Assembly: GCF_902459775.1 (NCBI RefSeq)
Contig: NZ_CABPSQ010000007.1
Coordinates: forward strand, 1-64,000
Length of the DNA stretch: 64,000 nucleotides
Source of the DNA: Pandoraea captiosa
Lineage (GTDB): Bacteria; Pseudomonadota; Gammaproteobacteria; Burkholderiales; Burkholderiaceae
Reading direction: 5' to 3'
Below are positions 48,063-58,636 of the stretch, in pieces (positions within the stretch are counted from its first letter, which is position 1; the number at the start of each line of letters is the position of its first letter). Position numbers and translations under genes: made by a program. The notes under the pieces were generated by a model that saw only the letters and a list, made by a program, of their open reading frames with translations, was not told the origin of the DNA and did not search any database.

Positions 48063-48648
48063 ATGGCGCTTGTTGTCGGCGTCGCGATATCCGTCTTGCT
48101 TCATTCGGCGGTGATCTTATCGCTGACGCAACGGACCGGGCGTTCGAGCCTTCACGGCGAGTCCCGGGCGCTGACAGTCTTTTTCGTAGACGCACCGACA
48201 AGACGTGCTGTGAGTCAATCAGGTTAATAAACACGTCACCGATCCGTCGTCCTCGCCGGAGCGGGGAATGGCCGACGCCGAGACTGACCTCACATCGACT
48301 TTGCTCGATTGGCGAGAATCGGTGACGTCTTTTGTCAGATCCGACGACGAGCCACAAAAATCCGGCACTGCGGAAGAGGCAGTGACACGGCAATCCCACG
48401 CAGCGGGCGATCACATGCCGACAGCGGTGGGTGGTATTCCTAACCCAGTCGCGCAAGCGTTTGATGCCGTAATTGGCCAAGGCCCTCAGTCCGTGGGTGC
48501 CGTTTCCAGTTATATCCGACCCGATGGATCACGGATAGAACGGATCCAAACAGCTAGTGGGCTGTATTGCGTGCGCATACCCGGTCAGGCGACCAGCACG
48601 GATCCGTTTGATAAGCGAGAGCGGCCTCTCAATGCAGAGAAATGCTGA
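48063..48648 (+). pseudogene. Small secreted or membrane-anchored hypothetical gene, apparently frameshifted
   Basis: The first part encodes a signal-anchor-like segment (MALVVGVAISVLLHSAVILS) and then TVFFVDAP, and stops at 48225-48227. A second frame opens at 48214, so the two overlap, and it continues to 48648. It encodes a polar region and an end with GLYCVRIPG and a terminal cysteine. Together they look like one TonB-like or periplasmic hypothetical protein split by a frameshift near 48210-48225. Neither half is recognised. It is lower in GC than the flagellar genes around it and points toward flgN. An alternative is two overlapping genes, the second from ATG 48268. Confidence 0.45.
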
Positions 48649-48696
48649 TCGACGACGAAGCCGTGCCCGATGTCGTTGAGGATGATCTGACAGCGC

Positions 48697-49155
48697 TTAA
48701 GCCGTCACACTTCCACCGCTGGAGCGCGGCGTGGTACGGCCGTCGGGGCCGTAGAGCGGAGCGTTGTTGCCCGGGCCGTAGAGTACGTTAAGGGCTTGTT
48801 GCGTGTAGGTCAGGCGCGTATTGATGAGCAGGCCGTTCGTGTCGTTGGCCCGCTTGGCTTCACCGGCAGCCGCGAGCAGTGCCTTCCACGCGGTATCGAT
48901 GCGGGAATCGGTCGCCGCGGCGGCCGCTGCACCCGCTTCGTCCGGCGTGAAGCCCAGCGCCTGCAACTGCGCATCGCGTTCGCGACCGAGTGCAGAAAGT
49001 TCGGCGACCGCGCGCCCTTTGCGCTCGGTCAACTCCGGCAACGCATCCAGCGTGCCGCTCACCAAAGCCTGCTGTTCTTCCCCGAGCAACGCCGAAAACG
49101 TGCCAATGGCAGTCGTCTCGGCAGACAGGGCGTTCAACAGGGCTTCAGTGGTCAT
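48697..49155 (-). CDS. flgN: FlgN, export chaperone for hook-filament junction proteins
   Basis: FlgN binds FlgK and FlgL before export. The 152-residue protein is helical in its first 110 residues, with the family pattern LLGEEQQALVSGTLDALPELTERK. A disordered C-terminus follows (GPDGRTTPRSSG), as in related FlgN proteins. It lies 3 bp after flgM and shares its sigma-28 promoter. Confidence 0.92.
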   Translation of the reverse strand: MTTEALLNALSAETTAIGTFSALLGEEQQALVSGTLDALPELTERKGRAVAELSALGRERDAQLQALGFTPDEAGAAAAAATDSRIDTAWKALLAAAGEAKRANDTNGLLINTRLTYTQQALNVLYGPGNNAPLYGPDGRTTPRSSGGSVTA

Positions 49156-49158
49156 GGC

Positions 49159-49494
49159 TTACTTCGATTGCGCAGAGAGCAGATCGCGCGCGGTCGCAAT
49201 GAGACCGTCCGCAATCTTGGAGGTGTCGATCACCAATTGGCCGTTGGCAATGGCCGCCTTGATCGACGCCACTTTTGCAACGTCGATATCCGCCGTGCCC
49301 GTCTGTGCCAGTGCTTCCTGCAACGCGCGCATCTCCGACGACAACGCGCTCGTGCTCACGCTCGCACCGCCGCCGACATTCGCAGTCGTTGCAGCATTCG
49401 TGTCGGCGCTCACAGCGCCGGAAGTCGCGCGATCGGTCGTCGCCTTGCCCGCGCCGACGCCACTCAACGGATTGGCGGGTGGTTCGATTTTCAT
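49159..49494 (-). CDS. flgM: FlgM, anti-sigma-28 factor
   Basis: FlgM holds FliA until the hook is complete and is then exported. The 111-residue protein has a disordered Ala/Thr-rich N-terminal half and a C-terminal FliA-binding half (VAKVASIKAAIANGQLVID, SKIADGLIATARDLL). The start at 49494 (MKIEPPANPL) matches the family. A longer in-frame start would read through the sigma-28 promoter itself. Confidence 0.95.
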   Translation of the reverse strand: MKIEPPANPLSGVGAGKATTDRATSGAVSADTNAATTANVGGGASVSTSALSSEMRALQEALAQTGTADIDVAKVASIKAAIANGQLVIDTSKIADGLIATARDLLSAQSK

Positions 49495-49519
49495 GTGCTT
49501 TCCCCAGAAACCTGCCTGT

Positions 49520-49546
49520 GTAACGGCATTATCCGCCATAACTTTA
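49520..49546 (-). promoter_or_regulatory. Sigma-28 promoter of flgMN
   Basis: On the - strand TAAAGTTA, an 11-bp spacer and GCCGTTAC match the FliA consensus closely. It ends 25 bp before the flgM start. FliA thus drives its own inhibitor. Confidence 0.78.
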
Positions 49547-49619
49547 GGCAAGTAACATCCTGTTACCAGTTCAAGTGCCCGGGTGATTCAGCGAATACTT
49601 AACGATAGTGAGTAATCAC

Positions 49620-50687
49620 TCATAGTGCAACTTCGACTTCGACGTTGCCATTTTTTCCTGTCTTCACCGTGCCGCTGACGACTTGTCCGGCGCGGGTGCG
49701 CACCTGCACGGGATCACCCGCGCTCGCGCGTGTGAGCACCTGGCCTTCCGTGCTCACTTCAAATCCGGATCCGCGCGAGACGACCCGCACGGTTTGTCCT
49801 TGTTGTACGGCAATCGCGCTGCGCAGCAGGTCGGAGCGGATCGGCAGGCCGGACGTAATGCGGTTCACCGCCACCGTGCCCACGATCTGGCCGGCATCGG
49901 TGGCCACCGTGCGCGGCAGCAGCGTGAGATCGCCTTGGCGCGGCGAGAGATCGGTCGCCGAGATCGTCTCACCCGGGTTGATCTGGCGGGCGGCGACGAA
50001 GTAGGTTGCGTTGATGCTCACGCGTGCCTGTAGATACAGCGTCCACGGCCGTTCGCCCGCACAACGCACGCCGACGCTCGTCGAGCCCCAGAGGCGGGCC
50101 CCCGGGGGCAGGAACGGTTCGAGCGCCGTGCAGGCCGGCATGTGGTCGGAGACCGATTCGCCGACGGTAATGTTGACCTGTCCGGGCAGGCCGGTCGTCT
50201 GCTCGCGTAGGAAACGTTCGGCCGTCTGGCGGATGATCTGGGGATTCTGGTACTGGGAATTCTGAGCGCCGGAGCTCTGCGGAACCAGGACGGCGGCTTG
50301 CTGTGAAGACGGCTGCACGGTCGGTTGCACTGATGCGTTCACCGTCGCTACCGGGCGCACCATGTTCGGCACATTCGACGCGACACCGCCGGCGGCGGCA
50401 TTGTTGCCGGGAATGACAATGGCGCTGGGGCCAAGCGTGTTGCCGAGGTTCTGTGCGGCGGGATCGGTGGCGACCCCTGCATTCTGGGGGGCCGCGTGAG
50501 CCGAAGCGGCCGAGACGAGCGTCAGGCCCAGACCGAGGCCCAAGCCCACGCCGAAGGTCGTGAACGTCGAGAGCGTTGAGAACGCGGCCGCGAGCAGCCC
50601 CGATCGAAGGCGCGTGCGCAGGCCGTGCCGCTGCACGCCGTGCGTGCGCGGGGCGTCGACGAGTCGGTCGTCGGATTTGCCTGCCAT
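49620..50687 (-). CDS. flgA: FlgA, flagellar P-ring assembly chaperone
   Basis: FlgA helps FlgI assemble the periplasmic P ring. The 355-residue product has a long N-terminal region with a basic stretch and a hydrophobic Leu/Gly segment ending in SAHAAP, a probable signal peptide. A variable Ala/Asn-rich part and the C-terminal SAF-type domain follow (QINPGETISATDLSPRQGDL, GLPIRSDLLRSAIAVQQGQT, VKTGKNGNVEVEVAL). The ATG at 50687 has an AGGAGAG site. The protein is longer than E. coli FlgA because of the N-terminal region. Confidence 0.93.
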   Translation of the reverse strand: MAGKSDDRLVDAPRTHGVQRHGLRTRLRSGLLAAAFSTLSTFTTFGVGLGLGLGLTLVSAASAHAAPQNAGVATDPAAQNLGNTLGPSAIVIPGNNAAAGGVASNVPNMVRPVATVNASVQPTVQPSSQQAAVLVPQSSGAQNSQYQNPQIIRQTAERFLREQTTGLPGQVNITVGESVSDHMPACTALEPFLPPGARLWGSTSVGVRCAGERPWTLYLQARVSINATYFVAARQINPGETISATDLSPRQGDLTLLPRTVATDAGQIVGTVAVNRITSGLPIRSDLLRSAIAVQQGQTVRVVSRGSGFEVSTEGQVLTRASAGDPVQVRTRAGQVVSGTVKTGKNGNVEVEVAL

Positions 50688-51117
50688 GCTCACTCTCCTA
50701 GCGGCCGCCGCCCGGGGGAACCACGGGGTAGCCGGCACTCAACCCACTTCAAGCTGTGAAGCCGACGGCACCGGGCAGTGTTCCTTTGCCTGGGGGGCGA
50801 ACCCCGCCCGATGCCGTCAGGAAGCCATTCTAGAGATGTCCGCGACCGGGCATGGCCCGAAATGGCGGTCAATCTCCTGCCTATTCCTCCGATTGAATCG
50901 AGGGGGGTACGCATACGATGCAAAGCATGCCAAAAGGTCCCTATTTTTTCCGGACCCGGCAGGACATCCCGTCTGCGCACAGCGCGACGCCCGTCAGTCA
51001 AGGCGCATCAGCGCGCCACGAGACTGAGCCGGGCCCGGCGCGCGACCGCACGGGGCACAGCTTCTTGTGCATCACCCAAGTACCTGGCATCAAGGCAAGC
51101 ATCAGCGAGACGAGATC
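50688..51117. other. Divergent flgA/flgB intergenic region
   Basis: This 430-bp stretch must hold the early (FlhDC-dependent) promoters of both flgA and the flgB operon. I see no strong sigma-70 -35 or -10 pair and no sigma-28 motif, which fits activator-dependent promoters. A T-rich patch (CTATTTTTTCC) lies near 50941. No small gene is evident. Confidence 0.6.
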
Positions 51118-51555
51118 ATGGACAAACTGGACGCGGCATTGCGATTTTCTCAGCAGGCGCTGTCGATGCGCGCCTATCGCCAGGAAGTGATCTCGTCGAA
51201 CATCGCCAACGCGGACACGCCGGGATACAAGGCGCGCGACCTCGATTTCAACAATGCCCTGAATCAGGCCGTCGAGCGCGGCGCGCAGCAGCAGATCGCC
51301 AGCGAGTCGAGCGTGTCGCTCACACGTACCTCCTCGCGCCACATCGCCGCGCGTGCCGCGACCACGGCCCCGCCGATGGGCGGCCCGGAACTGCTTTACC
51401 GCGTGCCTTATCAGCAAAGCGTCGACGGCAACACGGTCGAACTCGACGCCGAGCGAGTGAACTTCGCCGATAACGCCGTGCATTACCAGACGGGCCTCAC
51501 GGTCCTGAGCAGCCAGATCAAGACGATGCTGACAGCCATCACGAATCAAGGGTAA
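51118..51555 (+). CDS. flgB: FlgB, proximal rod protein
   Basis: The 145-residue protein has the rod/hook family N-terminal motif with [20 protein letters not shown] and the C-terminal helix [19 protein letters not shown]. It is exported and forms the base of the rod. The ATG at 51118 ([13 protein letters not shown]) is the family start. It opens the flgBCDEFGHIJ operon. Confidence 0.96.
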   Translation: MDKLDAALRFSQQALSMRAYRQEVISSNIANADTPGYKARDLDFNNALNQAVERGAQQQIASESSVSLTRTSSRHIAARAATTAPPMGGPELLYRVPYQQSVDGNTVELDAERVNFADNAVHYQTGLTVLSSQIKTMLTAITNQG

Positions 51556-51560
51556 GCGCC

Positions 51561-51965
51561 ATGCCACTCATGAGCATTTTCGACGTCGCCGGCTCCGCCA
51601 TGACTGCCCAGTCGCAGCGCATGAACGTGACGGCGAGCAACCTGGCCAACGCCGAGTCGGTGACCGGCCCGGATGGTCAGCCGTACCGCGCCAAGCAGGT
51701 CGTGTTTCAGGTCAACCCGGTGACGGGCACCGACGTGGGCGGCGTGAAGGTCGCCGGCGTGGTGGAAGACCCGTCGCCGCTCAAGACGGTGTATGACCCC
51801 AAGAACCCGGCGGCGAACGCGCAGGGTTACGTCACCATGCCCAACGTCAATCCGGTGGAAGAGATGGTCAACATGATCTCCGCCTCCCGTTCGTATCAAG
51901 CCAACGTCGAGGCGCTCAACACCGCCAAGACGCTCATGCTCAAAACCCTCACGGTCGGCCAGTAA
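51561..51965 (+). CDS. flgC: FlgC, proximal rod protein
   Basis: The 134-residue protein has the rod N-terminal motif ([20 protein letters not shown]) and the conserved C-terminal [19 protein letters not shown]. It is 5 bp after flgB. A second ATG three codons downstream is possible. Confidence 0.96.
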   Translation: MPLMSIFDVAGSAMTAQSQRMNVTASNLANAESVTGPDGQPYRAKQVVFQVNPVTGTDVGGVKVAGVVEDPSPLKTVYDPKNPAANAQGYVTMPNVNPVEEMVNMISASRSYQANVEALNTAKTLMLKTLTVGQ

Positions 51966-51988
51966 GGGGCCGCGCGGAGACCAGACAG

Positions 51989-52717
51989 ATGGCCAGCATC
52001 AATACGTCGAACGCTGCGAATTTCTCGCAGAACTTTCTCGACTCGATCAACGGAACTGCCAACAGCAGCAGTTCGAAGTCGTCCGCCGGCAGCGCAGACG
52101 ATCTGCAGAACAGCTTCCTCAAGTTGCTCGTCGCCCAGATGAACAACCAGGATCCGCTCAACCCGATGGACAACTCGCAGGTGACCTCGCAGCTCGCGCA
52201 GATCAGCACGGTCTCGGGCATCACCCAGTTGAATACGACACTCTCGTCCGTCACCTCGCAACTGAACTCGACGCAAAGCCTGCAAGCGGCGGCGCTGGTC
52301 GGCAAGGGCGTGTTGATTCCGGGCACCAACATCGGCGTGGGCAGCACCAAGGCCGACGACGGCACCGTCACGAAGACGGCCACGCCGTTCGGCTTCGAGC
52401 TGCCGAGCGATGCCGACACCGTGAAGATCGAGATCAAGGACAGCACCGGCAAGACGATTCGCACTGTCAACGCGGGTGCGCTGGATGCCGGCGTGCAGGC
52501 CCTCACCTGGGACGCCAAGGACGACGCGGGTGTCGACGTGGCCGATGGCAAGTACACGCTGAGCGTGACGGCAACGGCCAACGGCAAAGCCATCACGCCG
52601 ACGCTGCTCTCGTACGCACAGGTGCAGAGCGTGGTCGCTAGCACGACCGGCTCGCCGCTGCTCAACGTCGGTACGGGCTCGAACATCAAGCTCTCCGACG
52701 TGCGCGAAATTCTCTGA
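51989..52717 (+). CDS. flgD: FlgD, hook cap scaffolding protein
   Basis: FlgD caps the growing hook. The 242-residue protein has the conserved segment FLKLLVAQMNNQDPLNPMDN near residue 45, followed by the FlgD beta-domains (VKIEIKDSTGKTIRTVNAG, LTWDAKDDAGVDVADGKYT). It starts with ATG 23 bp after flgC. Confidence 0.95.
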   Translation: MASINTSNAANFSQNFLDSINGTANSSSSKSSAGSADDLQNSFLKLLVAQMNNQDPLNPMDNSQVTSQLAQISTVSGITQLNTTLSSVTSQLNSTQSLQAAALVGKGVLIPGTNIGVGSTKADDGTVTKTATPFGFELPSDADTVKIEIKDSTGKTIRTVNAGALDAGVQALTWDAKDDAGVDVADGKYTLSVTATANGKAITPTLLSYAQVQSVVASTTGSPLLNVGTGSNIKLSDVREIL

Positions 52718-52802
52718 CCCGACACGACGCAAGCTCTTTCTCGTTTTTGAATCGTTTTCGTCGCGACAGGTGTCGTCGACAACCGAATTTCAGGAGTAAC
52801 AC

Positions 52803-54059
52803 ATGGCCTTTTCGACCGGATTGAGCGGCCTGAACGCCGCTTCCAAGGACCTGGACGTCGTCGGCAACAACGTTGCCAACGCGGCCACCGTCGGCTTCAA
52901 GCAGGGTCAGGCGCAGTTCGCCGACATCTACGCGAACTCGCTGTTCGGCGCAGGCAACAACACCGTCGGTATCGGCACGCGCGTGGCCGCCGTCGCCCAG
53001 CAGTTCACGCAGGGCGACATCACGGTCACGAACCGCCAGCTCGACCTGGCGATCTCGGGCAACGGCTTCTTCCGCGTCTCGAACAACGGCACCATTGCTT
53101 ACTCGCGCAACGGCCAGTTCTCGCTCGACAAGAACGGCTACATCGTCAACTCGAACGGCGATCACCTGACCGGTTATCTGGCGGGCCCGAACGGCATCAT
53201 CAACAGCGTCTCGCCGGTCGACCTGCAGATCCCGACGGGCGATCTGGCGCCCACGGCGACCAGCAAGATCACGGGTCAGTTCAATCTCGACTCGCGCAGC
53301 GCAGTCAACACCACGCCGTTCTCGATCACCGATCCGAACTCGTACACCAACGCCACATCGCTGAAAGTCTACGACTCGCTGGGCAATTCCCACGACGTCA
53401 ACCTGTACTTCACGAAGACCAGCGTCGACACCACGACCAACAATGCCACTTGGACCGTGTACGCCTCGGTCGACGGCACGACCCAGGTCGGCACCGGCCC
53501 GATCGGCACGCTCACGTTCAACTCGTCGGGCAGCCTCGTGTCGCAAACGGACTCGACCGGCGCCACCGTGACCGGCCCGATCACGCTGCCGACGATCACG
53601 TACGGTAACGGCGCGGCCTCGGGCAACCTGACCCTGAACCTGACCGGCACGACGCAGTTCGGCAACAGCTACACGCCGAACACGCTCACGCAGGACGGGT
53701 ACTCGTCGGGCCGCCTGACCGGCTTCACCTTCAACGCCGACGGCACGATCGTCGGCACGTACTCGAACACGCAGTCGATGGTGCTGGGCCAGGTCGCGCT
53801 CGCCAACTTCAACAACGTGAACGGCCTGATCCCGCTGGGCAACAACCTGTGGGCGGAATCGGCAGCGTCCGGCATTCCGATCGTCGGCGTGCCGGGCGGC
53901 ACGAACCTCGGCAAGCTCCAGGCGGGCGCCGTCGAAGCGTCGAACGTCGACCTGACCGCCGAACTGGTCCACATGATCACCGCGCAGCGCAACTATCAGG
54001 CCAACGCGCAGACGATCAAGACGGAAGACCAGTTGATGCAGACGATGGTCAACCTGTAA
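52803..54059 (+). CDS. flgE: FlgE, flagellar hook protein
   Basis: The 418-residue hook subunit begins with the axial-protein motif FSTGLSGLNAASKDLDVVGN and ends with the matching C-terminal helix (QRNYQANAQTIKTEDQLMQT). The central domains are Ser/Thr/Asn-rich and variable. A CAGGAG site precedes the start. Confidence 0.97.
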   Translation: MAFSTGLSGLNAASKDLDVVGNNVANAATVGFKQGQAQFADIYANSLFGAGNNTVGIGTRVAAVAQQFTQGDITVTNRQLDLAISGNGFFRVSNNGTIAYSRNGQFSLDKNGYIVNSNGDHLTGYLAGPNGIINSVSPVDLQIPTGDLAPTATSKITGQFNLDSRSAVNTTPFSITDPNSYTNATSLKVYDSLGNSHDVNLYFTKTSVDTTTNNATWTVYASVDGTTQVGTGPIGTLTFNSSGSLVSQTDSTGATVTGPITLPTITYGNGAASGNLTLNLTGTTQFGNSYTPNTLTQDGYSSGRLTGFTFNADGTIVGTYSNTQSMVLGQVALANFNNVNGLIPLGNNLWAESAASGIPIVGVPGGTNLGKLQAGAVEASNVDLTAELVHMITAQRNYQANAQTIKTEDQLMQTMVNL

Positions 54060-54105
54060 GCACACGGGGAGCGGCGCGTATGCGTAACTTGCAGGAGGGT
54101 CGTCG

Positions 54106-54849
54106 ATGGATCGCCTGATCTATGTGGCCATGACCGGCGCGAAGCAGGCGATGGAGCAGCAGTCGACCACCGCCAACAATCTGGCGAACGTCTCCACGCC
54201 GGGCTTTCGGGCCCAGCTCTCGGCGTTCCGCCAGGCGCCGGTGCGCGCCGCCGACGGCACGACCGGCACGCGTACGTTCGTCGCCACCTCGACGCCGGGC
54301 ACGGACTTCACGCCCGGCGCGATGCAGCAAACCGGCCGAGCGCTCGATGTGGCCATTCAGGGACAAGGCTGGCTGGCGGTGCGCGACGCGCAGGGCCGCG
54401 AAGCCTACACCCGTGGCGGCAATCTCGAAATGACGGCCGACGGCCAGATCACGCTGCATGGTCTGCCCGTCATGACCGACGCCGGTCCGGCCGCCGTGCC
54501 GCCGGGGGCTGCGGTGACGGTCGGCACCGACGGCACGATCTCGGCGCTGGGGCAGGGCGATCCGCCCAACTCCATCGCGGTGATGGGGCAGTTGAAGCTG
54601 GTCAATCCGCCCGAAGGCAATCTGGTGCGTGGCGACGACGGTCTGTTCCGTCAGGCCAACAATGCCCCCGCGCAGGTCGATCCGAATGTCGTGGTCGTGG
54701 CCGGCTCCATCGAGACGAGCAACGTCAACCCGGTGAGCGGTCTCGTGAACATGATTTCGCAGTCGCGTGCCTTCGAGATGCAGATGAAGATGCTGCAAAC
54801 CGCAGACACCAACGAACAAACCGCCAACCAGTTGCTGAACTTCAGCTAA
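54106..54849 (+). CDS. flgF: FlgF, proximal rod protein
   Basis: The 247-residue protein has the rod N-terminus ([33 protein letters not shown]), the middle motif [20 protein letters not shown] and a C-terminal helix with [17 protein letters not shown]. It is preceded by a GGAGGG site. Confidence 0.96.
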   Translation: MDRLIYVAMTGAKQAMEQQSTTANNLANVSTPGFRAQLSAFRQAPVRAADGTTGTRTFVATSTPGTDFTPGAMQQTGRALDVAIQGQGWLAVRDAQGREAYTRGGNLEMTADGQITLHGLPVMTDAGPAAVPPGAAVTVGTDGTISALGQGDPPNSIAVMGQLKLVNPPEGNLVRGDDGLFRQANNAPAQVDPNVVVVAGSIETSNVNPVSGLVNMISQSRAFEMQMKMLQTADTNEQTANQLLNFS

Positions 54850-54916
54850 CGGGCACCGGCTGCGGCGCTCCCGAAAGCGAGCACGCACCGCCACCGAATA
54901 CGGGGAGAAACATCCA

Positions 54917-55699
54917 ATGATCCGTTCGCTCTACATCGCTGCCACCGGCATGAACGCCCAGCAGACGAACATGGACGTGATTTCGAATAACCTGGCCAAC
55001 ACCAGCACGAACGGCTTCAAGAAGGGCCGCGCGGTGTTCGAGGATCTGCTGTATCAGACGCTGCGCCAGCCGGGCGCGCAGTCGTCGCAGCAAACGCTGC
55101 TGCCCTCGGGCCTGCAGCTGGGCACGGGTGTGCGTCCCGCCGCTACCGAGCGCATCTTCACGCAGGGCAACCTGACGTCGACCGCCAACGCCAAGGACGT
55201 GGCCATCAACGGCGACGGCTTCTTCCAGGTGCTCATGCCGGACGGCACGACGGCCTACACCCGCGACGGTTCGTTCCAGGTGGATAACAACGGCCAGCTC
55301 GTGACGGCCTCGGGTTACCCGATCCAGCCGGCGATTACGATTCCGGCCAACGCGCTGTCGCTGACCATCGCGCGCGACGGCACGGTGTCGGTCACGCAGC
55401 CGGGCAATACGGCCAACGTGCAGATCGGCACGTTCCAGCTCGCCACGTTCATCAACAACGCCGGCCTGCAAAGCATGGGCGAGAACCTGTACGCCGAGAC
55501 GGCCGCCTCGGGCGCGCCGAACGTTGCGCAGCCGGGCACCAACGGCGCGGGCGTGCTCAATCAGAACTACGTCGAAACGTCGAACGTGAACGTGGTCGAA
55601 GAGCTCGTGAACATGATTTCCGCGCAGCGCGCCTACGAAATCAACTCGAAGGCCGTGACGGCATCCGACCAGATGCTGCAACGTCTGACGCAGATGTAA
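54917..55699 (+). CDS. flgG: FlgG, distal rod protein
   Basis: The 260-residue protein is highly conserved: [20 protein letters not shown], the [20 protein letters not shown] motif and the C-terminal [20 protein letters not shown]. It is the main distal rod subunit and adjoins flgF and flgH. Confidence 0.97.
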   Translation: MIRSLYIAATGMNAQQTNMDVISNNLANTSTNGFKKGRAVFEDLLYQTLRQPGAQSSQQTLLPSGLQLGTGVRPAATERIFTQGNLTSTANAKDVAINGDGFFQVLMPDGTTAYTRDGSFQVDNNGQLVTASGYPIQPAITIPANALSLTIARDGTVSVTQPGNTANVQIGTFQLATFINNAGLQSMGENLYAETAASGAPNVAQPGTNGAGVLNQNYVETSNVNVVEELVNMISAQRAYEINSKAVTASDQMLQRLTQM

Positions 55700-55742
55700 G
55701 GCGCGGTTGGCCGCGAATGCCTCCAGTAATACGCACTTGGGA

Positions 55743-56468
55743 ATGAACGTCGATATGTCCGCACGCAAGACCGAAACGCACCGCAGCGCAGGCCTCGCGC
55801 AGTTTCTGGCGCTCGTGGCCGTCGCTGCGCTGACCGGTCTCGCGGGCTGCGCGTACGTGCCGCAGGAACCGGTCGTGAACGGGCCGACAACCACGCGTCC
55901 GCCGCCCCCGCCCGTGGCGGCCGACCCGGAAGGCTCGATTTACCGTCCGCTGTACTCGAACCGCCCGCTGTTCGAGGACCGCCGTCCGCGCAACGTGGGT
56001 GACATTCTCACGATCGTCATCAACGAAAACACGGCGGCGAGCAAGAACTCGGCGGCCAATACCACGCGCTCGGGCAGCGGCAATCTGACGCTGAACCAGA
56101 CGCCGGGTGTGATCGGCGGTGTGCTCAATAATCAGGCGCTCGACGCGAGCGGCGCGAACAAGTTCGACGCCAAGGGCGCGGCCAACGCCAACAACGTGTT
56201 CTCCGGTCAGATCACCGTGACCGTGATGGAAGTGCTCTCGAACGGCAACCTCGCGGTCGCCGGCGAAAAGCAGATCGCCATCAACCAGGGCACGGAGTAC
56301 ATCAAGTTTTCGGGCATCGTCAGCCCGCAGACGATTTCGGGCGCGAATACCGTGCCCTCGACGCAGGTGGCCGATGCGCGCATCGAATACCGTGGCAAAG
56401 GCTATATCAACGAGGCCGAAACCATGGGCTGGCTGCAGCGCTTCTTCCTTAACGTTTCGCCATTCTGA
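55743..56468 (+). CDS. flgH: FlgH, L-ring lipoprotein
   Basis: FlgH forms the outer-membrane ring bushing around the rod. From the ATG at 55743 the 241-residue product has a lipoprotein signal with lipobox LAGC (Cys36), then the family core ([20 protein letters not shown]) and C-terminal [14 protein letters not shown]. An ATG four codons downstream (55755) is nearly as likely. An in-frame TTG at 55707 is less so. Its stop overlaps the flgI start by one base. Confidence 0.95.
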   Translation: MNVDMSARKTETHRSAGLAQFLALVAVAALTGLAGCAYVPQEPVVNGPTTTRPPPPPVAADPEGSIYRPLYSNRPLFEDRRPRNVGDILTIVINENTAASKNSAANTTRSGSGNLTLNQTPGVIGGVLNNQALDASGANKFDAKGAANANNVFSGQITVTVMEVLSNGNLAVAGEKQIAINQGTEYIKFSGIVSPQTISGANTVPSTQVADARIEYRGKGYINEAETMGWLQRFFLNVSPF

Positions 56469-57658
56469 TGTCGATCATGCCGTCCCCGTCGCGCCGCGCG
56501 CCTGACTCCAGCCTCCTCCGCCAGCACATCGGCCGCGCGGTCTCCACGTTTGCCGTGGCCATCGCGACGAGCGTGGCAGGCGCTGCCGTGCTGCTGGCGC
56601 CCGGCGTGGCGCACGCCGAGCGCCTCAAGGAACTGGCGTCGATTCAGGGGGTGCGCGACAACCAGCTGATCGGCTACGGCCTTGTTGCCGGTCTCGACAA
56701 TTCGGGCGACCAGACGACGCAGACGCCGTTTACCGTGCAGAGCATGACCAACATGCTCTCTCAACTGGGTATCACCGTCGCACCCGGCACCAACATGCAG
56801 TTGAAGAACGTAGCCGCCGTGATGGTGACGGCCACGTTGCCGGCGTTCACACGCCCCGGTCAGGCCATCGACGTCGTGGTGTCGTCGATGGGTAACGCCA
56901 AGAGCCTGCGCGGCGGCACGCTGCTGATGACGCCGCTCAAGGGGCCGGACGGACAGGTTTACGCGCTGGCGCAGGGCAACCTGCTGATCGGTGGCGCAGG
57001 GGCTTCGGCCAACGGCTCGAGCGTGACCATCAACCAGCTGGCGTCGGGCCGGATTCCGAGCGGGGCGATCGTCGAGCGCGCGGTGCCGACGGCCATGGGC
57101 GGTCAGCCGGGCACCGTGCAGATGGAACTGAACGCCACTGACTTCTCGACCGCACAGCGCGTGGTCGACGCGGTGAATCGCCGCTTCGGCTTCGGCACGG
57201 CACAGGCGCTCGATGGCCGTGTGATCCTGCTGCGCACGCCGACCGATCCGGCTTCGCGCGTGCAGTTTCTCGCGCAGCTCGAAAGTCTGGAAGTGCGCCC
57301 GGACAACACGGCCGCACGCGTCATCATCAACGCCCGCACGGGTTCCGTGGTGATGAACCAGAACGTGACGATCCAGCAGTGCGCCGTGGCGCACGGCAAC
57401 CTGTCGGTCGTCATCGATACGCAGAACAATGTCAGCCAGCCGGCGCCGTTCTCGGGCGGTCAGACGGTCGTGGCGCCGAATTCGCAGATCTCCGTTCAAC
57501 AGGAGAACAACGCGCTCAAGATGGTCAAAGCGGGCGCCAACCTCGCCGACGTCGTCAAGGCGCTGAACTCGCTGGGTGCGAGTCCGGCGGACCTGATGTC
57601 GATTCTGCAGGCCATGAAGGCCTCGGGCGCCTTGCGCGCCGATCTGGAGATCATCTGA
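56468..57658 (+). CDS. flgI: FlgI, P-ring protein
   Basis: FlgI forms the periplasmic ring with help from FlgA. The 396-residue precursor has a long N-terminal signal ending AHAER. The conserved start of the mature protein follows ([20 protein letters not shown]), and the C-terminus is also conserved ([10 protein letters not shown]-type region, [17 protein letters not shown]). Length is normal. Confidence 0.96.
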   Translation: MSIMPSPSRRAPDSSLLRQHIGRAVSTFAVAIATSVAGAAVLLAPGVAHAERLKELASIQGVRDNQLIGYGLVAGLDNSGDQTTQTPFTVQSMTNMLSQLGITVAPGTNMQLKNVAAVMVTATLPAFTRPGQAIDVVVSSMGNAKSLRGGTLLMTPLKGPDGQVYALAQGNLLIGGAGASANGSSVTINQLASGRIPSGAIVERAVPTAMGGQPGTVQMELNATDFSTAQRVVDAVNRRFGFGTAQALDGRVILLRTPTDPASRVQFLAQLESLEVRPDNTAARVIINARTGSVVMNQNVTIQQCAVAHGNLSVVIDTQNNVSQPAPFSGGQTVVAPNSQISVQQENNALKMVKAGANLADVVKALNSLGASPADLMSILQAMKASGALRADLEII

Positions 57659-57659
57659 T

Positions 57660-58547
57660 ATGGCCGACGGCAACCGCCTGACCGGTGCGGCGGGCAACCA
57701 CCTGCCCGATCTGACGCAACGCGCTGCCTACGACACGCAAGGGCTCACGGCCCTGCGCGCGGCCGCCCACCAGCAAACGCCGCAGGCCACGCAGCAGGCG
57801 GCCAAGCAGTTCGAGGCCGTCTTCACGCAGATGATGCTCAAGAGCATGCGCGAGGCCACGATGTCCGGCGGCCTGCTCGGCAGCGATCAGGAAAAGATGT
57901 TCAACGGCATGCTCGACGACCAGCTAGCCCAGCAAATGGCCTCGAACAAGGGCATTGGTCTGGCGGACCTGATGCTCAAGCAACTCGCCAAAACCGGGAC
58001 GACCTTGCCGCCGGCGGCCATGGGACGCCAGCAGCCGCTCGCCGGTCGTGCGTACAACGCGGCGGACGGCATCGGTGTGGCGGACGGGGCGCCGGCGGCA
58101 GCCGGCGAATTCGTCGAGCGCATGGCCAGCGCGGCGCAGAGCGCCAGCGCGAACAGCGGCATTCCGGCGCGCTTCATGCTGAGTCAGGCGGCGCTGGAAT
58201 CGGGCTGGGGCAAGCGCGAGATCCGTCGCGCGGATGGCAGCACCAGCCACAACGTCTTCGGTATCAAGGCGGGCAAGAACTGGAATGGCCCGACCGTGGA
58301 AGTGGCGACCACCGAGTACGTCAACGGTCAGCCGCGCAAGGTGATGGCGAAGTTCCGCGCCTACGGCTCGTATGACGAGGCATTCGCCGACTACGCCAAA
58401 CTGATTTCGAACAACCCGCGCTATTCGTCGGTCGTGGCCAGCGCCAACGACGCCGCCAGCTTTGCCAACAATCTGCAACGCGCAGGCTACGCGACGGACC
58501 CGCAGTACGCCAGCAAGCTCATGAAGGTCATGAAGCACTTCACCTGA
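57660..58547 (+). CDS. flgJ: FlgJ, rod cap with peptidoglycan hydrolase domain
   Basis: The 295-residue protein has the N-terminal rod-scaffold domain (QFEAVFTQMMLKSMREATMS) and a C-terminal glucosaminidase-type domain. The catalytic glutamate lies in SQAALESGWGKREI and is followed by HNVFGIKAG. It cuts the wall to let the rod through. It starts one base after the flgI stop. Confidence 0.96.
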   Translation: MADGNRLTGAAGNHLPDLTQRAAYDTQGLTALRAAAHQQTPQATQQAAKQFEAVFTQMMLKSMREATMSGGLLGSDQEKMFNGMLDDQLAQQMASNKGIGLADLMLKQLAKTGTTLPPAAMGRQQPLAGRAYNAADGIGVADGAPAAAGEFVERMASAAQSASANSGIPARFMLSQAALESGWGKREIRRADGSTSHNVFGIKAGKNWNGPTVEVATTEYVNGQPRKVMAKFRAYGSYDEAFADYAKLISNNPRYSSVVASANDAASFANNLQRAGYATDPQYASKLMKVMKHFT

Positions 58548-58575
58548 CGGGGGAAGGCTCGCCGCGATTGGGTTG

Positions 58576-58592
58576 CCAGGGCGGTGCCCTGG
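58576..58592 (+). terminator. Hairpin after flgJ
   Basis: CCAGGGC, GGT, GCCCTGG is a perfect 7-bp stem 29 bp after flgJ. Without a T run it may be a processing or partial termination site between flgBCDEFGHIJ and flgKL. Confidence 0.45.
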
Positions 58593-58636
58593 GCGCGACG
58601 GCGGGGTGCGGGACGAAAACAAGCGCAGCGACGGCC

